Below, in pieces: positions 15,538 through 24,252 of a stretch of 64,000 nt of DNA; the stretch's first letter is position 1, and the number at the start of each line of letters is the position of its first letter. The translations under genes were made by a program, and so were the position numbers. The notes under the pieces are model-generated. The model searched no databases, had not been told where the DNA came from, and worked only from the letters and a program-made list of their open reading frames with translations. Origin of the DNA: an unicellular cyanobacterium SU2 (GTDB lineage Bacteria; Cyanobacteriota; Cyanobacteriia; Cyanobacteriales; Microcystaceae); assembly GCA_002110465.1 (NCBI GenBank), contig NEED01000075.1, forward strand, positions 1 to 64,000. Direction: 5' to 3'.

Positions 15538-17625
15538 ATGAAAAAAGACCTAACTCGTTACCGTAACATTGGCATCTTCGCCCACGTAGATGCGGGAAAA
15601 ACCACAACCACCGAAAGAATTCTCAAACTAACCGGAAAAATCCACAAAATCGGTGAGGTTCACGAAGGTGCGGCCACCACAGACTTCATGGAACAAGAGC
15701 AGGAGCGTGGGATCACCATTCAATCGGCTGCGACGAGTTGTTTCTGGAAAGATCACCAACTCAACATTATTGATACTCCAGGTCACGTTGACTTTACCAT
15801 TGAAGTGTATCGCTCCCTTAAAGTACTTGATGGAGGTATCGGGGTATTCTGTGGCTCAGGTGGTGTAGAACCTCAGTCCGAAACCAACTGGCGTTATGCT
15901 AACGACTCCAAAGTCGCTCGAATTATTTACGTTAATAAACTTGATCGCACGGGAGCCGATTTCTTTTCAGTTGTCAAGCAAGTCGAAGATATTCTAGCGG
16001 CTAAACCCCTAGTGATGGTGCTACCTATTGGGATAGAAAGCGAGTTCTGTGGGGTTGTTGATCTACTCACCGAAAAAGCTTGGATTTGGGATGATTCAGG
16101 CGATCCCATGAATTATGAAATTAAAGAAGTTCCCGCAGACATGGCTGATCAAGTTGCCTCCTACCGTGAACAGTTGATCGAGTCGGCAGTTGAACAAGAT
16201 GACGAGATGATGGAAAAATATCTCGAAGGGGAAGAACTGACCATCGACGAAATTAAGGCCTGTATTCGTAAAGGAACCCGTGAGCTTGCCTTTTTCCCCA
16301 CCTACTGCGGTTCATCCTTCAAAAACAAAGGGGTACAATTAGTTCTCGATGCTGTTGTAGACTATCTCCCCAACCCCACCGAACTTAAACCCCAACCAGA
16401 GGTTGATCTCGAAGGCAACGAAACAGGGACGTTTGCTGTTGTTGACCCCGAAAAACCCCTACGGGCTTTAGCCTTTAAGATCATGGATGATCGCTTTGGC
16501 GCGCTTACCTTCACCCGTGTGTATTCTGGAACCCTTTCCAAGGGAGATACTGTACTTAACACCGCCACAGGAAAAAGTGAACGGGTCAGCCGTTTGGTAG
16601 AAATGCACGCTAATTCCCGTGAAGAAATTGAAAGCGCCCAGGCTGGGGATATTGTGGCAATTGTAGGCATGAAAAACGTTCAAACAGGTCATACCCTCTG
16701 TGATCCTAAGTTTCCAGCTACTCTTGAACCGATGGTCTTTCCTGACCCCGTAATTTCTGTTTCTGTCTCTCCTAAGAAGAAAGGGGACAACGAAAAAATG
16801 GGAATGGCACTCAGCAAGATGGTTCAAGAAGACCCCTCCTTCTATGTGGAAACCGACAAAGAAAGCGGTGAAACCATCATGAAGGGAATGGGAGAACTTC
16901 ACCTCGATATTAAGGTAGACATCCTCAAGCGAACCCACGGGGTTGAAGTGGAAGTAGGAAAACCCCAGGTAGCTTACCGTGAGTCCATTACCAAGGTCAT
17001 TAACGACAGCTATACCCATAAGAAACAATCTGGAGGGTCAGGTCAATTCGGTAAGATCGACTATACAATCGAACCAGGAGAACCTGGTAGCGGTTTTTCC
17101 TTTGAGTCTAAGGTAACTGGGGGTAACGTTCCCAGAGAATTTTGGCCAGCGGTTCAAAAAGGATTTGAAAACAGTATTGATAAAGGGGTTTTAGCCGGTT
17201 TCCCTTGTGTGGATCTGAAGGTGACTCTAACCGATGGTTCATTCCACCCGGTTGACTCTTCGGCGATCGCTTTTGAAATTGCGGCACGGGCTGGTTATCG
17301 TCAGTCTATTCCCAAAGCAGGGCCTCAACTCCTCGAACCCATCATGAATGTGGATGTGTTCACTCCTGAAGATTATATGGGGGATGTGATCGGCGATATT
17401 AACCGTCGTCGGGGAATGATTAAGTCCCAAAATTCAACTCCTATGGGAGCGCGGATCAAGGCTGATGTTCCTTTAAGCGAGATGTTTGGCTATATTGGAG
17501 ACTTGCGTACCATGACCTCAGGTCGTGGTCAATTCTCTATGGAGTTCTCCCATTACGCTCCTTGTCCTAATAATGTCGCTGAAGAAGTGATCGCTGAAGT
17601 CAAAGAACGTCAAGCTGCTTCTTAA
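15538..17625 (+). CDS. fusA: Elongation factor G, second-type paralogue
   Basis: Ribosomal translocase GTPase of 695 residues. The G domain shows AHVDAGKTT (G1), RGITI (G2), DTPGH (G3) and NKLD (G4). Domains II to V follow, with the family motif GMGELHLDI near residue 455 and the C-terminal [13 protein letters not shown] and RRGMI segments. The N-terminus ([14 protein letters not shown]) and the lack of rpsL, rpsG or tuf neighbours suggest the stand-alone EF-G paralogue many cyanobacteria carry, not the str-operon copy. Whether it works in translocation, ribosome recycling or stress is not readable here. It is preceded by a structured RNA region and followed by a strong terminator. The symbol is used in the broad sense. 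Confidence 0.9.
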   Translation: MKKDLTRYRNIGIFAHVDAGKTTTTERILKLTGKIHKIGEVHEGAATTDFMEQEQERGITIQSAATSCFWKDHQLNIIDTPGHVDFTIEVYRSLKVLDGGIGVFCGSGGVEPQSETNWRYANDSKVARIIYVNKLDRTGADFFSVVKQVEDILAAKPLVMVLPIGIESEFCGVVDLLTEKAWIWDDSGDPMNYEIKEVPADMADQVASYREQLIESAVEQDDEMMEKYLEGEELTIDEIKACIRKGTRELAFFPTYCGSSFKNKGVQLVLDAVVDYLPNPTELKPQPEVDLEGNETGTFAVVDPEKPLRALAFKIMDDRFGALTFTRVYSGTLSKGDTVLNTATGKSERVSRLVEMHANSREEIESAQAGDIVAIVGMKNVQTGHTLCDPKFPATLEPMVFPDPVISVSVSPKKKGDNEKMGMALSKMVQEDPSFYVETDKESGETIMKGMGELHLDIKVDILKRTHGVEVEVGKPQVAYRESITKVINDSYTHKKQSGGSGQFGKIDYTIEPGEPGSGFSFESKVTGGNVPREFWPAVQKGFENSIDKGVLAGFPCVDLKVTLTDGSFHPVDSSAIAFEIAARAGYRQSIPKAGPQLLEPIMNVDVFTPEDYMGDVIGDINRRRGMIKSQNSTPMGARIKADVPLSEMFGYIGDLRTMTSGRGQFSMEFSHYAPCPNNVAEEVIAEVKERQAAS

Positions 17626-17654
17626 TTTTTAGTTAGATTTTTTATCTTGAATTT

Positions 17655-17689
17655 TTCCTGATCACTGCTATGTTGATCAGGAATTTTTT
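17655..17689 (+). terminator. Strong rho-independent terminator of the EF-G gene
   Basis: A perfect ten-base-pair stem, TTCCTGATCA at 17655-17664 with TGATCAGGAA at 17674-17683, has a nine-base loop and is followed by TTTTTT. It lies 30 bases after the EF-G stop. Confidence 0.85.
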
Positions 17690-17706
17690 GTGATTAACTA
17701 AAAAAT

Positions 17707-17743
17707 GGTGGGTTACGGTGGATGGGTAACTGCCTAACCCACC
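17707..17743. repeat. Inverted repeat with GGTGGGTTA arms
   Basis: GGTGGGTTA at 17707-17715 is perfectly complementary to TAACCCACC at 17735-17743. This GGTGGGTTA/TAACCCACC pattern is a common intergenic repeat in cyanobacteria. It lies between the EF-G terminator and a convergent gene and is probably a small non-coding mobile repeat. Confidence 0.6.
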
Positions 17744-17827
17744 CTACGGTACGGTATTTTTGATCAAGTAAATTTCAAAAAAACTGTAGGACGTATTAAT
17801 GTAGGGTAATACGCAAAAAAACTATTT

Positions 17828-18304
17828 TTATAGATAAGTCCAACTAGAAAACGTTGCTGCTTGACCTAATTTTTGGTTGTTAGAAGCAATTACATTCCAG
17901 ATAATGGCATTTTCAATTAAAAACTGCTTTCTTGTGCGAGAAACACGAACACCACGATAGTTTTCTATAAAGCCTTTATTTTGGGCTTCTTCTAACATTT
18001 GACTCCGTTGCTTTAACTCCTCAGAATTGAGAGAATTCACAGTTTTTTTAGACGGGGTTTGGGTAAATTCTTCCCAACTCATTTCCCAAAGATTAAGGGC
18101 AGTTTGATTACCATAATTTAAAATTGGATTAATTTCTTTTCCATGGGAAACAATAACCATCGGAGCAAAAAAAAGTGCTTCAGCTTCCTTTTCTGGATTA
18201 CTATTTCTTTCAATAAGTTGCCTTCCTAATAGCTGATTATAACTGTTTAATAATAGTTGACTCCACTCGATTATTGCTGGTTTTATCCAAATGTCTTGGT
18301 TCAT
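17828..18304 (-). CDS. MEKHLA-domain (PAS-like) protein
   Basis: A soluble protein of about 158 residues matching the MEKHLA domain, a PAS-related fold also found at the C-terminus of plant HD-ZIP III regulators. Visible family features are the APMVIVSHG strand, the NYGNQTALNLWEMSWEEFT segment and the RVSRTRKQFLIENAIIWNV strand. The ligand and role are unknown. The open frame extends upstream, but the ATG at 18304 gives the expected family N-terminus MNQDIW. No partner gene is adjacent; a dispersed repeat begins about 34 bases upstream. Confidence 0.75.
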   Translation of the reverse strand: MNQDIWIKPAIIEWSQLLLNSYNQLLGRQLIERNSNPEKEAEALFFAPMVIVSHGKEINPILNYGNQTALNLWEMSWEEFTQTPSKKTVNSLNSEELKQRSQMLEEAQNKGFIENYRGVRVSRTRKQFLIENAIIWNVIASNNQKLGQAATFSSWTYL

Positions 18305-18337
18305 TTTTCTCCTATCATGTATAATTAAAACGAACAC

Positions 18338-18415
18338 TTAAAAGTTTGTAGTAAGGGCTTTAGCCCTCATATTATAATAAGCCTTATTGTCTATCAAGGA
18401 CTTACTATAAACTTG
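18338..18415 (+). repeat. Dispersed GGGCTTTAGCCC repeat with terminal inverted repeats, copy 2
   Basis: The left end, AAAGTTTGTAGTAAGG followed by GCTTTAGCCCT, and the right end, AGGACTTACTATAAACTT (18398-18415), are imperfect inverted copies flanking about 30 AT-rich bases. The layout is MITE-like. The left end matches the other dispersed copies in this window. It lies in the 5' region of the MEKHLA gene. Confidence 0.6.
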
Positions 18416-18532
18416 AGGTTATTTTTGCCTACCTACTTACTATTTAAGCTCTAAATTATTAACACAAGAAAGGCGTAGATATTAATAAATTCATTTTTTT
18501 TAGCATTGCTCCATAAAACTTTGCAAGATAAT

Positions 18533-18563
18533 TTGTCTGCAAATTCTAGACTTCATTTATAAT
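18533..18563 (+). promoter_or_regulatory. Possible promoter of the grr locus
   Basis: A consensus -10 TATAAT at 18558-18563 is preceded by TTGTCT at 18533-18538, with a 19-base spacer that is longer than ideal. It lies about 48 bases before the grrP start and would place transcription start near 18570. It was picked by eye in AT-rich DNA. Confidence 0.4.
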
Positions 18564-18610
18564 AATTAGGAAACATGATACTCTAAAACCAGCGATTTGC
18601 AGGAATATTA

Positions 18611-19519
18611 ATGTTAAAAAAATTTTCTTTAACCTTGATCAGTCTCCTTCTAGTTTTGATCGCAGCTAAGACAAGTAAAGCAGAAACAGTCATAGAAAAA
18701 GTAGCTAGAACAGGAGTATTAACCGTTGGTTCTCGCATTGATTTAATTCCCTATTCCTATATTGATGACCAGGGAAACTTAGATGGTTATTCTTTACAAG
18801 TTCTTAACCTAATTAGAGAAGAAATTGAAACCCAATTAGACAAACCAGTCAAATTACAAATTATTGAAGCTGAAGGAGTCACCGAAAGAATTCCTAAATT
18901 AATAACAGGAGAAATTGATATTAGTTGTGACACAGTTTTTACATGGGGACGGGATAAATTTGTTGATTTTTCTGTTAGTTATAGTGTTTCTGGTATTAGA
19001 TTATTAGTGCCGAAAAATAGTTCTTTAGGATCAGGAGAATCTTTAGAAAATAAACGGATTGGGATTATTCCCCATACCATTACTGAAGATACTATAAAAT
19101 TAGTTCAACCCAAAGCAAATTTAGTGGCGATGAAGGGTATTAATGAAGCAATAGAAGCACTGAAAGCAGGACAAGTAGACGCGATCGCAGGAGATAGTTT
19201 AATCTTAGAAGGGGAACGTCAAAGACTCGATGGTGATGATTATAAATTAGTTCCCAAAGACCCCTATGCAAGGTATGGCGTAGCTTGTATGGTTCCTGAA
19301 AATAACTCGACCTTTTTAAATTTAGTGAACTATTCTATCGTTAAATTAATGCAAGGCTATTTAGTTGGGGAGAAAGAATACCAAGAAATGGTTAATCGGT
19401 GGATTGGACCAGAAGGAATTGTTCAGATTACCAATGTTGATTTAATTAAAGACTTTTTTAATTACACGATTATGAGTCGAGAACAAATTCCCTTATCCCA
19501 AGAATCTGCTAATCAATAA
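18611..19519 (+). CDS. grrP: GrrP-type orphan periplasmic solute-binding protein
   Basis: A 302-residue extracytoplasmic amino-acid-type binding protein (SBP_bac_3 fold). A signal peptide with a long hydrophobic core (LTLISLLLVLIAAKTSKA) is followed by VIEKVARTGVLTVG, YSYIDDQGNLDGYSLQVL, GEIDISCDTVFTWGRDKFVDFS and GQVDAIAGDSLIL, the expected order of family motifs. No permease or ATPase gene is nearby, which fits the orphan binding proteins called GrrP that accompany glycine-rich radical-SAM-modified peptides. An AGGA site precedes the ATG. The first precursor gene follows after 42 bases on the same strand. It may bind or present the modified peptide, but this is inference. Confidence 0.8.
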   Translation: MLKKFSLTLISLLLVLIAAKTSKAETVIEKVARTGVLTVGSRIDLIPYSYIDDQGNLDGYSLQVLNLIREEIETQLDKPVKLQIIEAEGVTERIPKLITGEIDISCDTVFTWGRDKFVDFSVSYSVSGIRLLVPKNSSLGSGESLENKRIGIIPHTITEDTIKLVQPKANLVAMKGINEAIEALKAGQVDAIAGDSLILEGERQRLDGDDYKLVPKDPYARYGVACMVPENNSTFLNLVNYSIVKLMQGYLVGEKEYQEMVNRWIGPEGIVQITNVDLIKDFFNYTIMSREQIPLSQESANQ

Positions 19520-19561
19520 AAGTTTTTAGATTGAGTTAAGTTTTAGTCGGAGGAAACAAGT

Positions 19562-19981
19562 TTGAAAGTTACAACCACCAGTTGGCTGAGTTTTTTAGTC
19601 ACTTTATCTGCCTTAAATATTTCCGCGTCTCATGCTATTAATAATCCGTCTGCAAGCGAAAAATCCAACTCATTAGAAAGTCGTTTATCTCGGATTTCAA
19701 ATACCTTAAAATTGAAAGAAAATCAGTTACCTAATTCCCCTTTAAATCAACCCGATAATGTTGCTAGGGGTTGGGGAGATGGTAGAGGTAGTAGAGGCTT
19801 TGTTAATACTAACCGTGGCGGTTGGGGAAATGGAAATAGAGGGGGAGGGTTTGCTAATGTCAATCCCTGGCGTAATGGTTGGGCTGATCAGGGTGGTTTT
19901 CGTAACCATGGCGGTGGATTTGCCAACCGTGGTGGCGGCGGAGGGTTTGCTAACCGTGGTGGTGGATTTGTTAACCGCTAA
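19562..19981 (+). CDS. grrA: GrrA-family precursor peptide 1, predicted cyclophane RiPP
   Basis: A 139-residue precursor. It starts with TTG behind a good GGAGG site. Residues 1-25 are a signal peptide ending SHA. Residues about 38-60 form a conserved leader segment (SLESRLSRISNTLKLKENQL). From about residue 66 the core is glycine-rich and holds ten aromatic-X-Asn/Asp triplets in order: WGD, FVN, WGN, FAN, WRN, WAD, FRN, FAN, FAN, FVN. Such triplets are the known substrate pattern for three-residue cyclophane formation, in which the aromatic ring is bonded to the beta-carbon of the third residue. The adjacent maturase should modify it. The mature, exported product is uncharacterised. Confidence 0.85.
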   Translation: MKVTTTSWLSFLVTLSALNISASHAINNPSASEKSNSLESRLSRISNTLKLKENQLPNSPLNQPDNVARGWGDGRGSRGFVNTNRGGWGNGNRGGGFANVNPWRNGWADQGGFRNHGGGFANRGGGGGFANRGGGFVNR

Positions 19982-20049
19982 TTCATTATTAACCATGAGA
20001 TAATTGGAAGCAATAATTATTATCTAAATAAAGTTTTAGAGGAACGAAT

Positions 20050-20505
20050 TTGAAAATTAAAACCACAAGTTGGCTGAGTTTTTTAGTTACTTTATCTGCG
20101 TTGAATATTCACGCTTCTTATGCTATTGATAGTTCTTCTGCAACAGCAACATCTCAATCATTAGAAAGTCGTTTATCTCGGATTTCGAGTACCTTAAAAT
20201 TGAAAGAAAATCAATTACCTAATTCCCCTTTAAAACCCGATAATGTTGCTATTGGTTGGGGAGATGGTAGAGGGAGTAGAGGCTTTGTTAATACTAATCG
20301 TGGCGGTTGGGGAAATGGAAATAGAGGGGGAGGGTTTGTTAATGTCAATCCCTGGCGTAATGGTTGGCGTGATTACGGTGGTTTTCGTAACTATGGTGGC
20401 GGTGGTGGTGGATTTGTTAACCGTGGTGGTGGTTTTCGTAACTACGGTGGCGGCGGTGGTTTTCGTAACCGTGGTGGTGGATTTGTTAACCGTCGTTGGC
20501 GTTAA
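20050..20505 (+). CDS. grrA: GrrA-family precursor peptide 2, tandem paralogue
   Basis: A 151-residue tandem paralogue of the preceding precursor, again starting with TTG behind an AGAGGA site. The signal peptide (SFLVTLSALNIHASYA) and leader segment (SLESRLSRISSTLKLKENQL) are almost identical to copy 1. The start of the core is also conserved, through the WGD, FVN and WGN triplets. The tail has diverged, with eleven triplets (WGD, FVN, WGN, FVN, WRN, WRD, FRN, FVN, FRN, FRN, FVN), three Tyr-Gly-Gly sites absent from copy 1, longer Gly runs and an arginine-rich end (NRRWR). The pattern indicates recent duplication followed by repeat slippage in the core. Confidence 0.85.
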   Translation: MKIKTTSWLSFLVTLSALNIHASYAIDSSSATATSQSLESRLSRISSTLKLKENQLPNSPLKPDNVAIGWGDGRGSRGFVNTNRGGWGNGNRGGGFVNVNPWRNGWRDYGGFRNYGGGGGGFVNRGGGFRNYGGGGGFRNRGGGFVNRRWR

Positions 20506-20547
20506 TTTTTGATAATTGTTTTGATAATTAATTAATAATAAAAGTAA

Positions 20548-21741
20548 ATGATAACTACTCCCTCTCAACTTTCTAACTCCTCTACAGAAAAATCACCTAA
20601 TCTAGATAACTTTGGTCCAATTAATTTAGTAGTAATTCAACCGACTTCCTTTTGTAACCTGAATTGTGATTACTGTTATTTACCAAATCGACAGTTAAAA
20701 AATCGCTTATCTTTAAACTTAATTGATCCCATTTTTAAAACAATTTTTACCAGTCCTTTTTGTACTTCAGATTTTAGTATTTGTTGGCACGCAGGGGAAC
20801 CCCTAGCGGTTCCTATTGCCTTCTATAAGTCTGCTTTTGAAGCTATTAATAAAGCCTCTGAAAAATACAATAGTAATGAGGTTTATTTTGATCTTTCTTT
20901 TCAAACCAATGGGACTTTGATAACCCAAGCTTGGTGTGATTTATTTAAGCAATACCCTGTTCATGTTGGTGTGAGTTTAGATGGACCAGAATTTCTCCAT
21001 AACATTCATCGTAAAACTCGTAATGGAAAAGGAAGTTATGAACTAACAATGCGAGGACTCCGTTATTTACAAAATAATAATATCCCCCATAGTTTGATTT
21101 CAGTTATTACAGAAGATTCTCTTGATTATCCTGACGAAATCTTTAACTTTTTTATGGAAAATGGGATTAAAGATGTAGGATTTAATATGGAGGAAACAGA
21201 AGGAATCAATAAAAATTCATCCTTAGAGGGGAAAGGAATTAAAGAAAAATATAGAAATTTCATGAAGCATTTTTGGGAGTTAATTGCTCAAAATAATGGA
21301 AAATTTAGATTAAGAGAATTTGAGTTTATTGGCAGTTTGATTTATACAGGCGATCGCATGATCAATACCGAAATGAATCAAGCCTTTCGTATCCTCAATA
21401 TTGATCATCAGGGTAATTTTTCTACTTTTGATCCAGAATTATTATCCATTCAAACAGAACTCTACGGAGATTTTATTTTAGGCAATGTTTTAACCGATAC
21501 CTTAGAATCAGTTTGTTATAGTGAAAAGTTCCAAAAAATTCATCAAGATATGACCGCAGGGGTTAATCTTTGTCGTCAAACTTGTGAGTATTTTGGGTTG
21601 TGTGGCGGTGGCGCAGGAAGTAATAAATATTGGGAAAATGGAACTTTTAATTCTGGTCAAACAATCGCTTGTAATTATCGGATTAAAATGATCACTGATG
21701 TCGTAGTAGAAGCCTTAGAAAATTCTCTGGGTTTAGCTTAA
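20548..21741 (+). CDS. grrM: Radical SAM/SPASM peptide maturase, GrrM type
   Basis: A 397-residue radical SAM enzyme with a SPASM-type C-terminus. The cluster motif is CNLNCDYC (Cys36, Cys40, Cys43; CX3CX2C), followed by WHAGEPL and SLDGP, as in anaerobic sulfatase-maturase-like peptide modifiers. C-terminal cysteines for auxiliary clusters are Cys342, Cys346, Cys352 and Cys375 within LCRQTCEYFGLCGGG and IACNYRI. Placement 42 bases after two glycine-rich precursors makes it the cyclophane-forming maturase known as GrrM. It would abstract a beta-hydrogen from the third residue of each aromatic-X-Asn/Asp triplet and couple it to the ring, before export. How many sites are modified is unknown. 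Confidence 0.9.
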   Translation: MITTPSQLSNSSTEKSPNLDNFGPINLVVIQPTSFCNLNCDYCYLPNRQLKNRLSLNLIDPIFKTIFTSPFCTSDFSICWHAGEPLAVPIAFYKSAFEAINKASEKYNSNEVYFDLSFQTNGTLITQAWCDLFKQYPVHVGVSLDGPEFLHNIHRKTRNGKGSYELTMRGLRYLQNNNIPHSLISVITEDSLDYPDEIFNFFMENGIKDVGFNMEETEGINKNSSLEGKGIKEKYRNFMKHFWELIAQNNGKFRLREFEFIGSLIYTGDRMINTEMNQAFRILNIDHQGNFSTFDPELLSIQTELYGDFILGNVLTDTLESVCYSEKFQKIHQDMTAGVNLCRQTCEYFGLCGGGAGSNKYWENGTFNSGQTIACNYRIKMITDVVVEALENSLGLA

Positions 21742-21839
21742 CGCCTATCATCCCACTATATATCGAAGGTCAGATTCGGGTTGATAGGCGGTCAATATTT
21801 CAACCCTAGAAAACTTGAGTTCGCTTACTTGAGTTGTGC

Positions 21840-22153
21840 TTAAAAGTCTAATAAACTGCCATTACCGACGACTAATTGATTGTCATTAAGAGCAAAGCGT
21901 CCTTCTGCATCATAGAGGAGGGTGTAGGTATGAGTGTCTCCTGCATCAGCATTAGTGGTACTTAGGTCAGCAATAATAGTGCCATTGGGACTGTTTTCAT
22001 TTACCTTATTACTACTTAGCTGGGCTAGCTCAACCACAGCATCAAAGCGACTCCGCAAAAGACCACATAACTCTCTCCTGCTTGGGTATTGCCATTGGAG
22101 TCGGCAGTAAATGCCCCAATAATCAGGTCATCAATGCCATCCCCAAAATCAAT
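21840..22153 (-). pseudogene. Frameshifted fragment of an FG-GAP/cadherin-repeat surface protein
   Basis: On the minus strand, 22153 downward reads GDGIDDLIIGAF, then ADSNGNTQAGESYVVF, a classic FG-GAP (integrin-type) repeat. Around 22065 the match shifts to another frame and continues SRFDAVVELAQL, then VNENSPNGTIIADLSTT and DTHTYTLL, followed by FALNDNQLVV, a cadherin-like repeat of the type found in giant cyanobacterial calcium-binding surface proteins. It ends at a stop at 21840. A stop also lies directly upstream, so both ends are lost and a one-base frameshift separates the two domains. Confidence 0.7.
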
Positions 22154-22633
22154 CTAGTTTCTAAACTCATTCTAATATATAAGATTTTCTTATATTTCAA
22201 GGTGTGGTGTGTTGAATAAACCCCATACAATAGTCTAAGTAAAGGTTTTGACCTTTTTATAGTTGTTTCAAATAAGAATGAGACGAGAGAACCTTTACTA
22301 TTCCGGTGTTCGAGGCTAAAAAAGTGTCTCACTTTAAATTGAAATGACTATAATTGTCAACAAAAGACAAAAATATAAAATATATTGGTCGATTTTATTA
22401 CACGGGGGAAGCGATCGCGCCACAAACCCAAACAATCGATAGTCGAAAAACAAATAGATGGAAGGAATTGCTTAAGAAATCAAAAAAATCAAAAAACCCT
22501 GACAATTTCAGTAACTTTTAAGATGGAATTCTCTAATTTGTATTGTATGATTCAAAGTAATGGAGAAAAGTACTTCAGAGAAAGTGGTGAGGAGTATCGA
22601 CATCTTCAGTATTAAGAATCGAAGGAAAGCAGT
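22154..22633. other. Long AT-rich upstream region of the GH57 gene
   Basis: This stretch of 480 bases contains no supported gene. A TTG-started plus-strand frame at 22385-22615 is basic and asparagine/lysine-rich, with nothing family-like, so I treat it as chance. An AAGGTTTTGACCTTTTT segment near 22231-22247 is a small palindrome. It probably holds the promoter and a long 5' leader for the GH57 gene, which has an AAGGAAAG site just before its ATG. Confidence 0.35.
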
Positions 22634-24124
22634 ATGATTGCAACAGCACCATCGTCCAATGCAGAAAATATACAAAGAATAAAGCCCGAATTACCTCCTA
22701 TTAGCGGTTGGGAAAAAGAAATCGCCTCAGTAGTTCAACACAACGACCCAGTCTTTTTACCCACCACTAACATCACCTTAGACAATGTTAAAGCAGGGTT
22801 TGCTTGCGCCCTTCATATGCACCAACCCACAATTCCCGCGGGACACAATGGTGAATTGGTTTGTAATCTCCAACATATGTTTGAAAACCAAGGAGTAGGA
22901 GACAACCACAACGCGGGAGTCTTTGCTTGGTGTTATCGCCGTATGGGTGAATTTATCCCTGAAATCGTTAATAATGGCGGTAATCCCAGAATTATGCTGG
23001 ACTATTCTGGGAATCTTCTCTGGGGATTCGAGCAAATGCAGCGCGATGATATTCTTAATGACCTCAAGCGCATCACCTGTGACCCTCAATATCAACCCTA
23101 TGTAGAATGGTTAGGGACGATGTGGAGTCATGCGGTGGCCCCTTCAACGCCCATTCCTGACCTTAAACTCCAGATTCAAGCGTGGCAACACCATTTTGCC
23201 TCAATTTTCGGTTATGATGCCCTCAAGCGGGTGAAAGGTTTCTCCCCACCGGAAATGCACCTTCCCAACAACCCCGATACCCTTTTTGAATACATTAAAG
23301 CTCTCAAAGAGTGTGGTTATCGTTGGTTATTGGTACAAGAAGACTCGGTAGAACGCTTAGATGGAGCGAGTTTACACCAAAATGGAGATGATAAATACGT
23401 TCCTAACCGTTTAGTGGCGCGTAATTCTCACGGGGAAACCATCAGCATCACCGCCTTGATTAAAACCCAAGGGTCTGATACTAAATTAGTAGCCCAAATG
23501 CAGCCCTACCATGAAGCCAAATCACGGGGACGGCAAAAAATTGGGGATGTAGAAGTTCCCTGTTGTGTTTCCCAAATTGCTGACGGGGAAAACGGCGGAG
23601 TCATGATGAATGAGTTCCCCAATGGATTTAATCCTGTTTGGGATCAAATCAAAGGAGAAGGGGATGTGGTTGGCCTCAACGGAACCGAATATATTGAACT
23701 CCTTGAAGCGGCTGGCGTTAACCCTGATGATTATCCCGTTTGTCAGGCGGTGGGACAACACAAAATCTGGAACAAAGTTGATCTCAATAATGTTACCCCA
23801 GAAGCCGTTGCTAAAGCGGTTGAAGAGTTACAAGCCACTGATCATCAGTTTCATATGGATGGGGCTTCTTGGACTAATGATTTAAGCTGGGTTTCTGGCT
23901 ATGAGAACGTCTTAGAACCCATGAATCAACTCAGTGCTGATTTTCATCGGAAATTCGATTCTTTAGTGCAACAAGATTCTGGAGTGACTAAAACCCCTGA
24001 ATATCAGGAAGCGCTACTCTACACGATGTTAGTAGAAACCAGTTGTTTCCGCTATTGGGGACAGGGAACTTGGACTGATTACGCCCGCGAACTTTATAAT
24101 CGCGGTGAAGGATTAGTTAAGTAA
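22634..24124 (+). CDS. Glycoside hydrolase family 57-like protein
   Basis: A 496-residue cytoplasmic protein with the GH57 N-terminal pattern: FACALHMHQPTIPAG (the family HQP motif), LDYSGNLLWGFEQM and FSPPEMHLPN. GH57 enzymes act on alpha-glucans (amylase, branching or 4-alpha-glucanotransferase activities), so a role in glycogen metabolism is plausible. The exact reaction is not assignable, and conserved cyanobacterial members are often annotated only as GH57 proteins. The start is supported by a nearby purine-rich site. It stands alone, and a truncated transposon gene lies 128 bases downstream. Confidence 0.7.
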   Translation: MIATAPSSNAENIQRIKPELPPISGWEKEIASVVQHNDPVFLPTTNITLDNVKAGFACALHMHQPTIPAGHNGELVCNLQHMFENQGVGDNHNAGVFAWCYRRMGEFIPEIVNNGGNPRIMLDYSGNLLWGFEQMQRDDILNDLKRITCDPQYQPYVEWLGTMWSHAVAPSTPIPDLKLQIQAWQHHFASIFGYDALKRVKGFSPPEMHLPNNPDTLFEYIKALKECGYRWLLVQEDSVERLDGASLHQNGDDKYVPNRLVARNSHGETISITALIKTQGSDTKLVAQMQPYHEAKSRGRQKIGDVEVPCCVSQIADGENGGVMMNEFPNGFNPVWDQIKGEGDVVGLNGTEYIELLEAAGVNPDDYPVCQAVGQHKIWNKVDLNNVTPEAVAKAVEELQATDHQFHMDGASWTNDLSWVSGYENVLEPMNQLSADFHRKFDSLVQQDSGVTKTPEYQEALLYTMLVETSCFRYWGQGTWTDYARELYNRGEGLVK

Positions 24125-24252
24125 TTCAAGTTCTCGTGAATTGAAAAAATGAAGCGATCGCTCTCTAGAAATAGGGGGCGATCGTTATAAGTGATCTACG
24201 AAAGACAATCAAATCCGTTCTCATTTTTAAGCTTACAGTCAAAAGTTACCGT

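Noticed and set aside
16468-17028. Long minus-strand frame inside the EF-G gene
   Set aside because: It is antisense to a conserved, clearly translated gene; long shadow frames are expected from its codon use.
19742-20505. CRISPR array suggested by regular repeats
   Set aside because: The periodicity comes from Gly codons within precursor genes; repeats are short, uneven and have no spacers.
19742-20568. Overlapping frames opposite or shifted within the grrA genes (Thr/Ile-rich or Val-rich)
   Set aside because: They are products of the GGT/GGC repeat composition of the glycine-rich cores and carry no start signals.
22385-22615. Basic 76-codon plus-strand frame upstream of the GH57 gene
   Set aside because: It starts with TTG, has no ribosome binding site and shows only Lys/Asn-rich AT-driven composition without family-like blocks.
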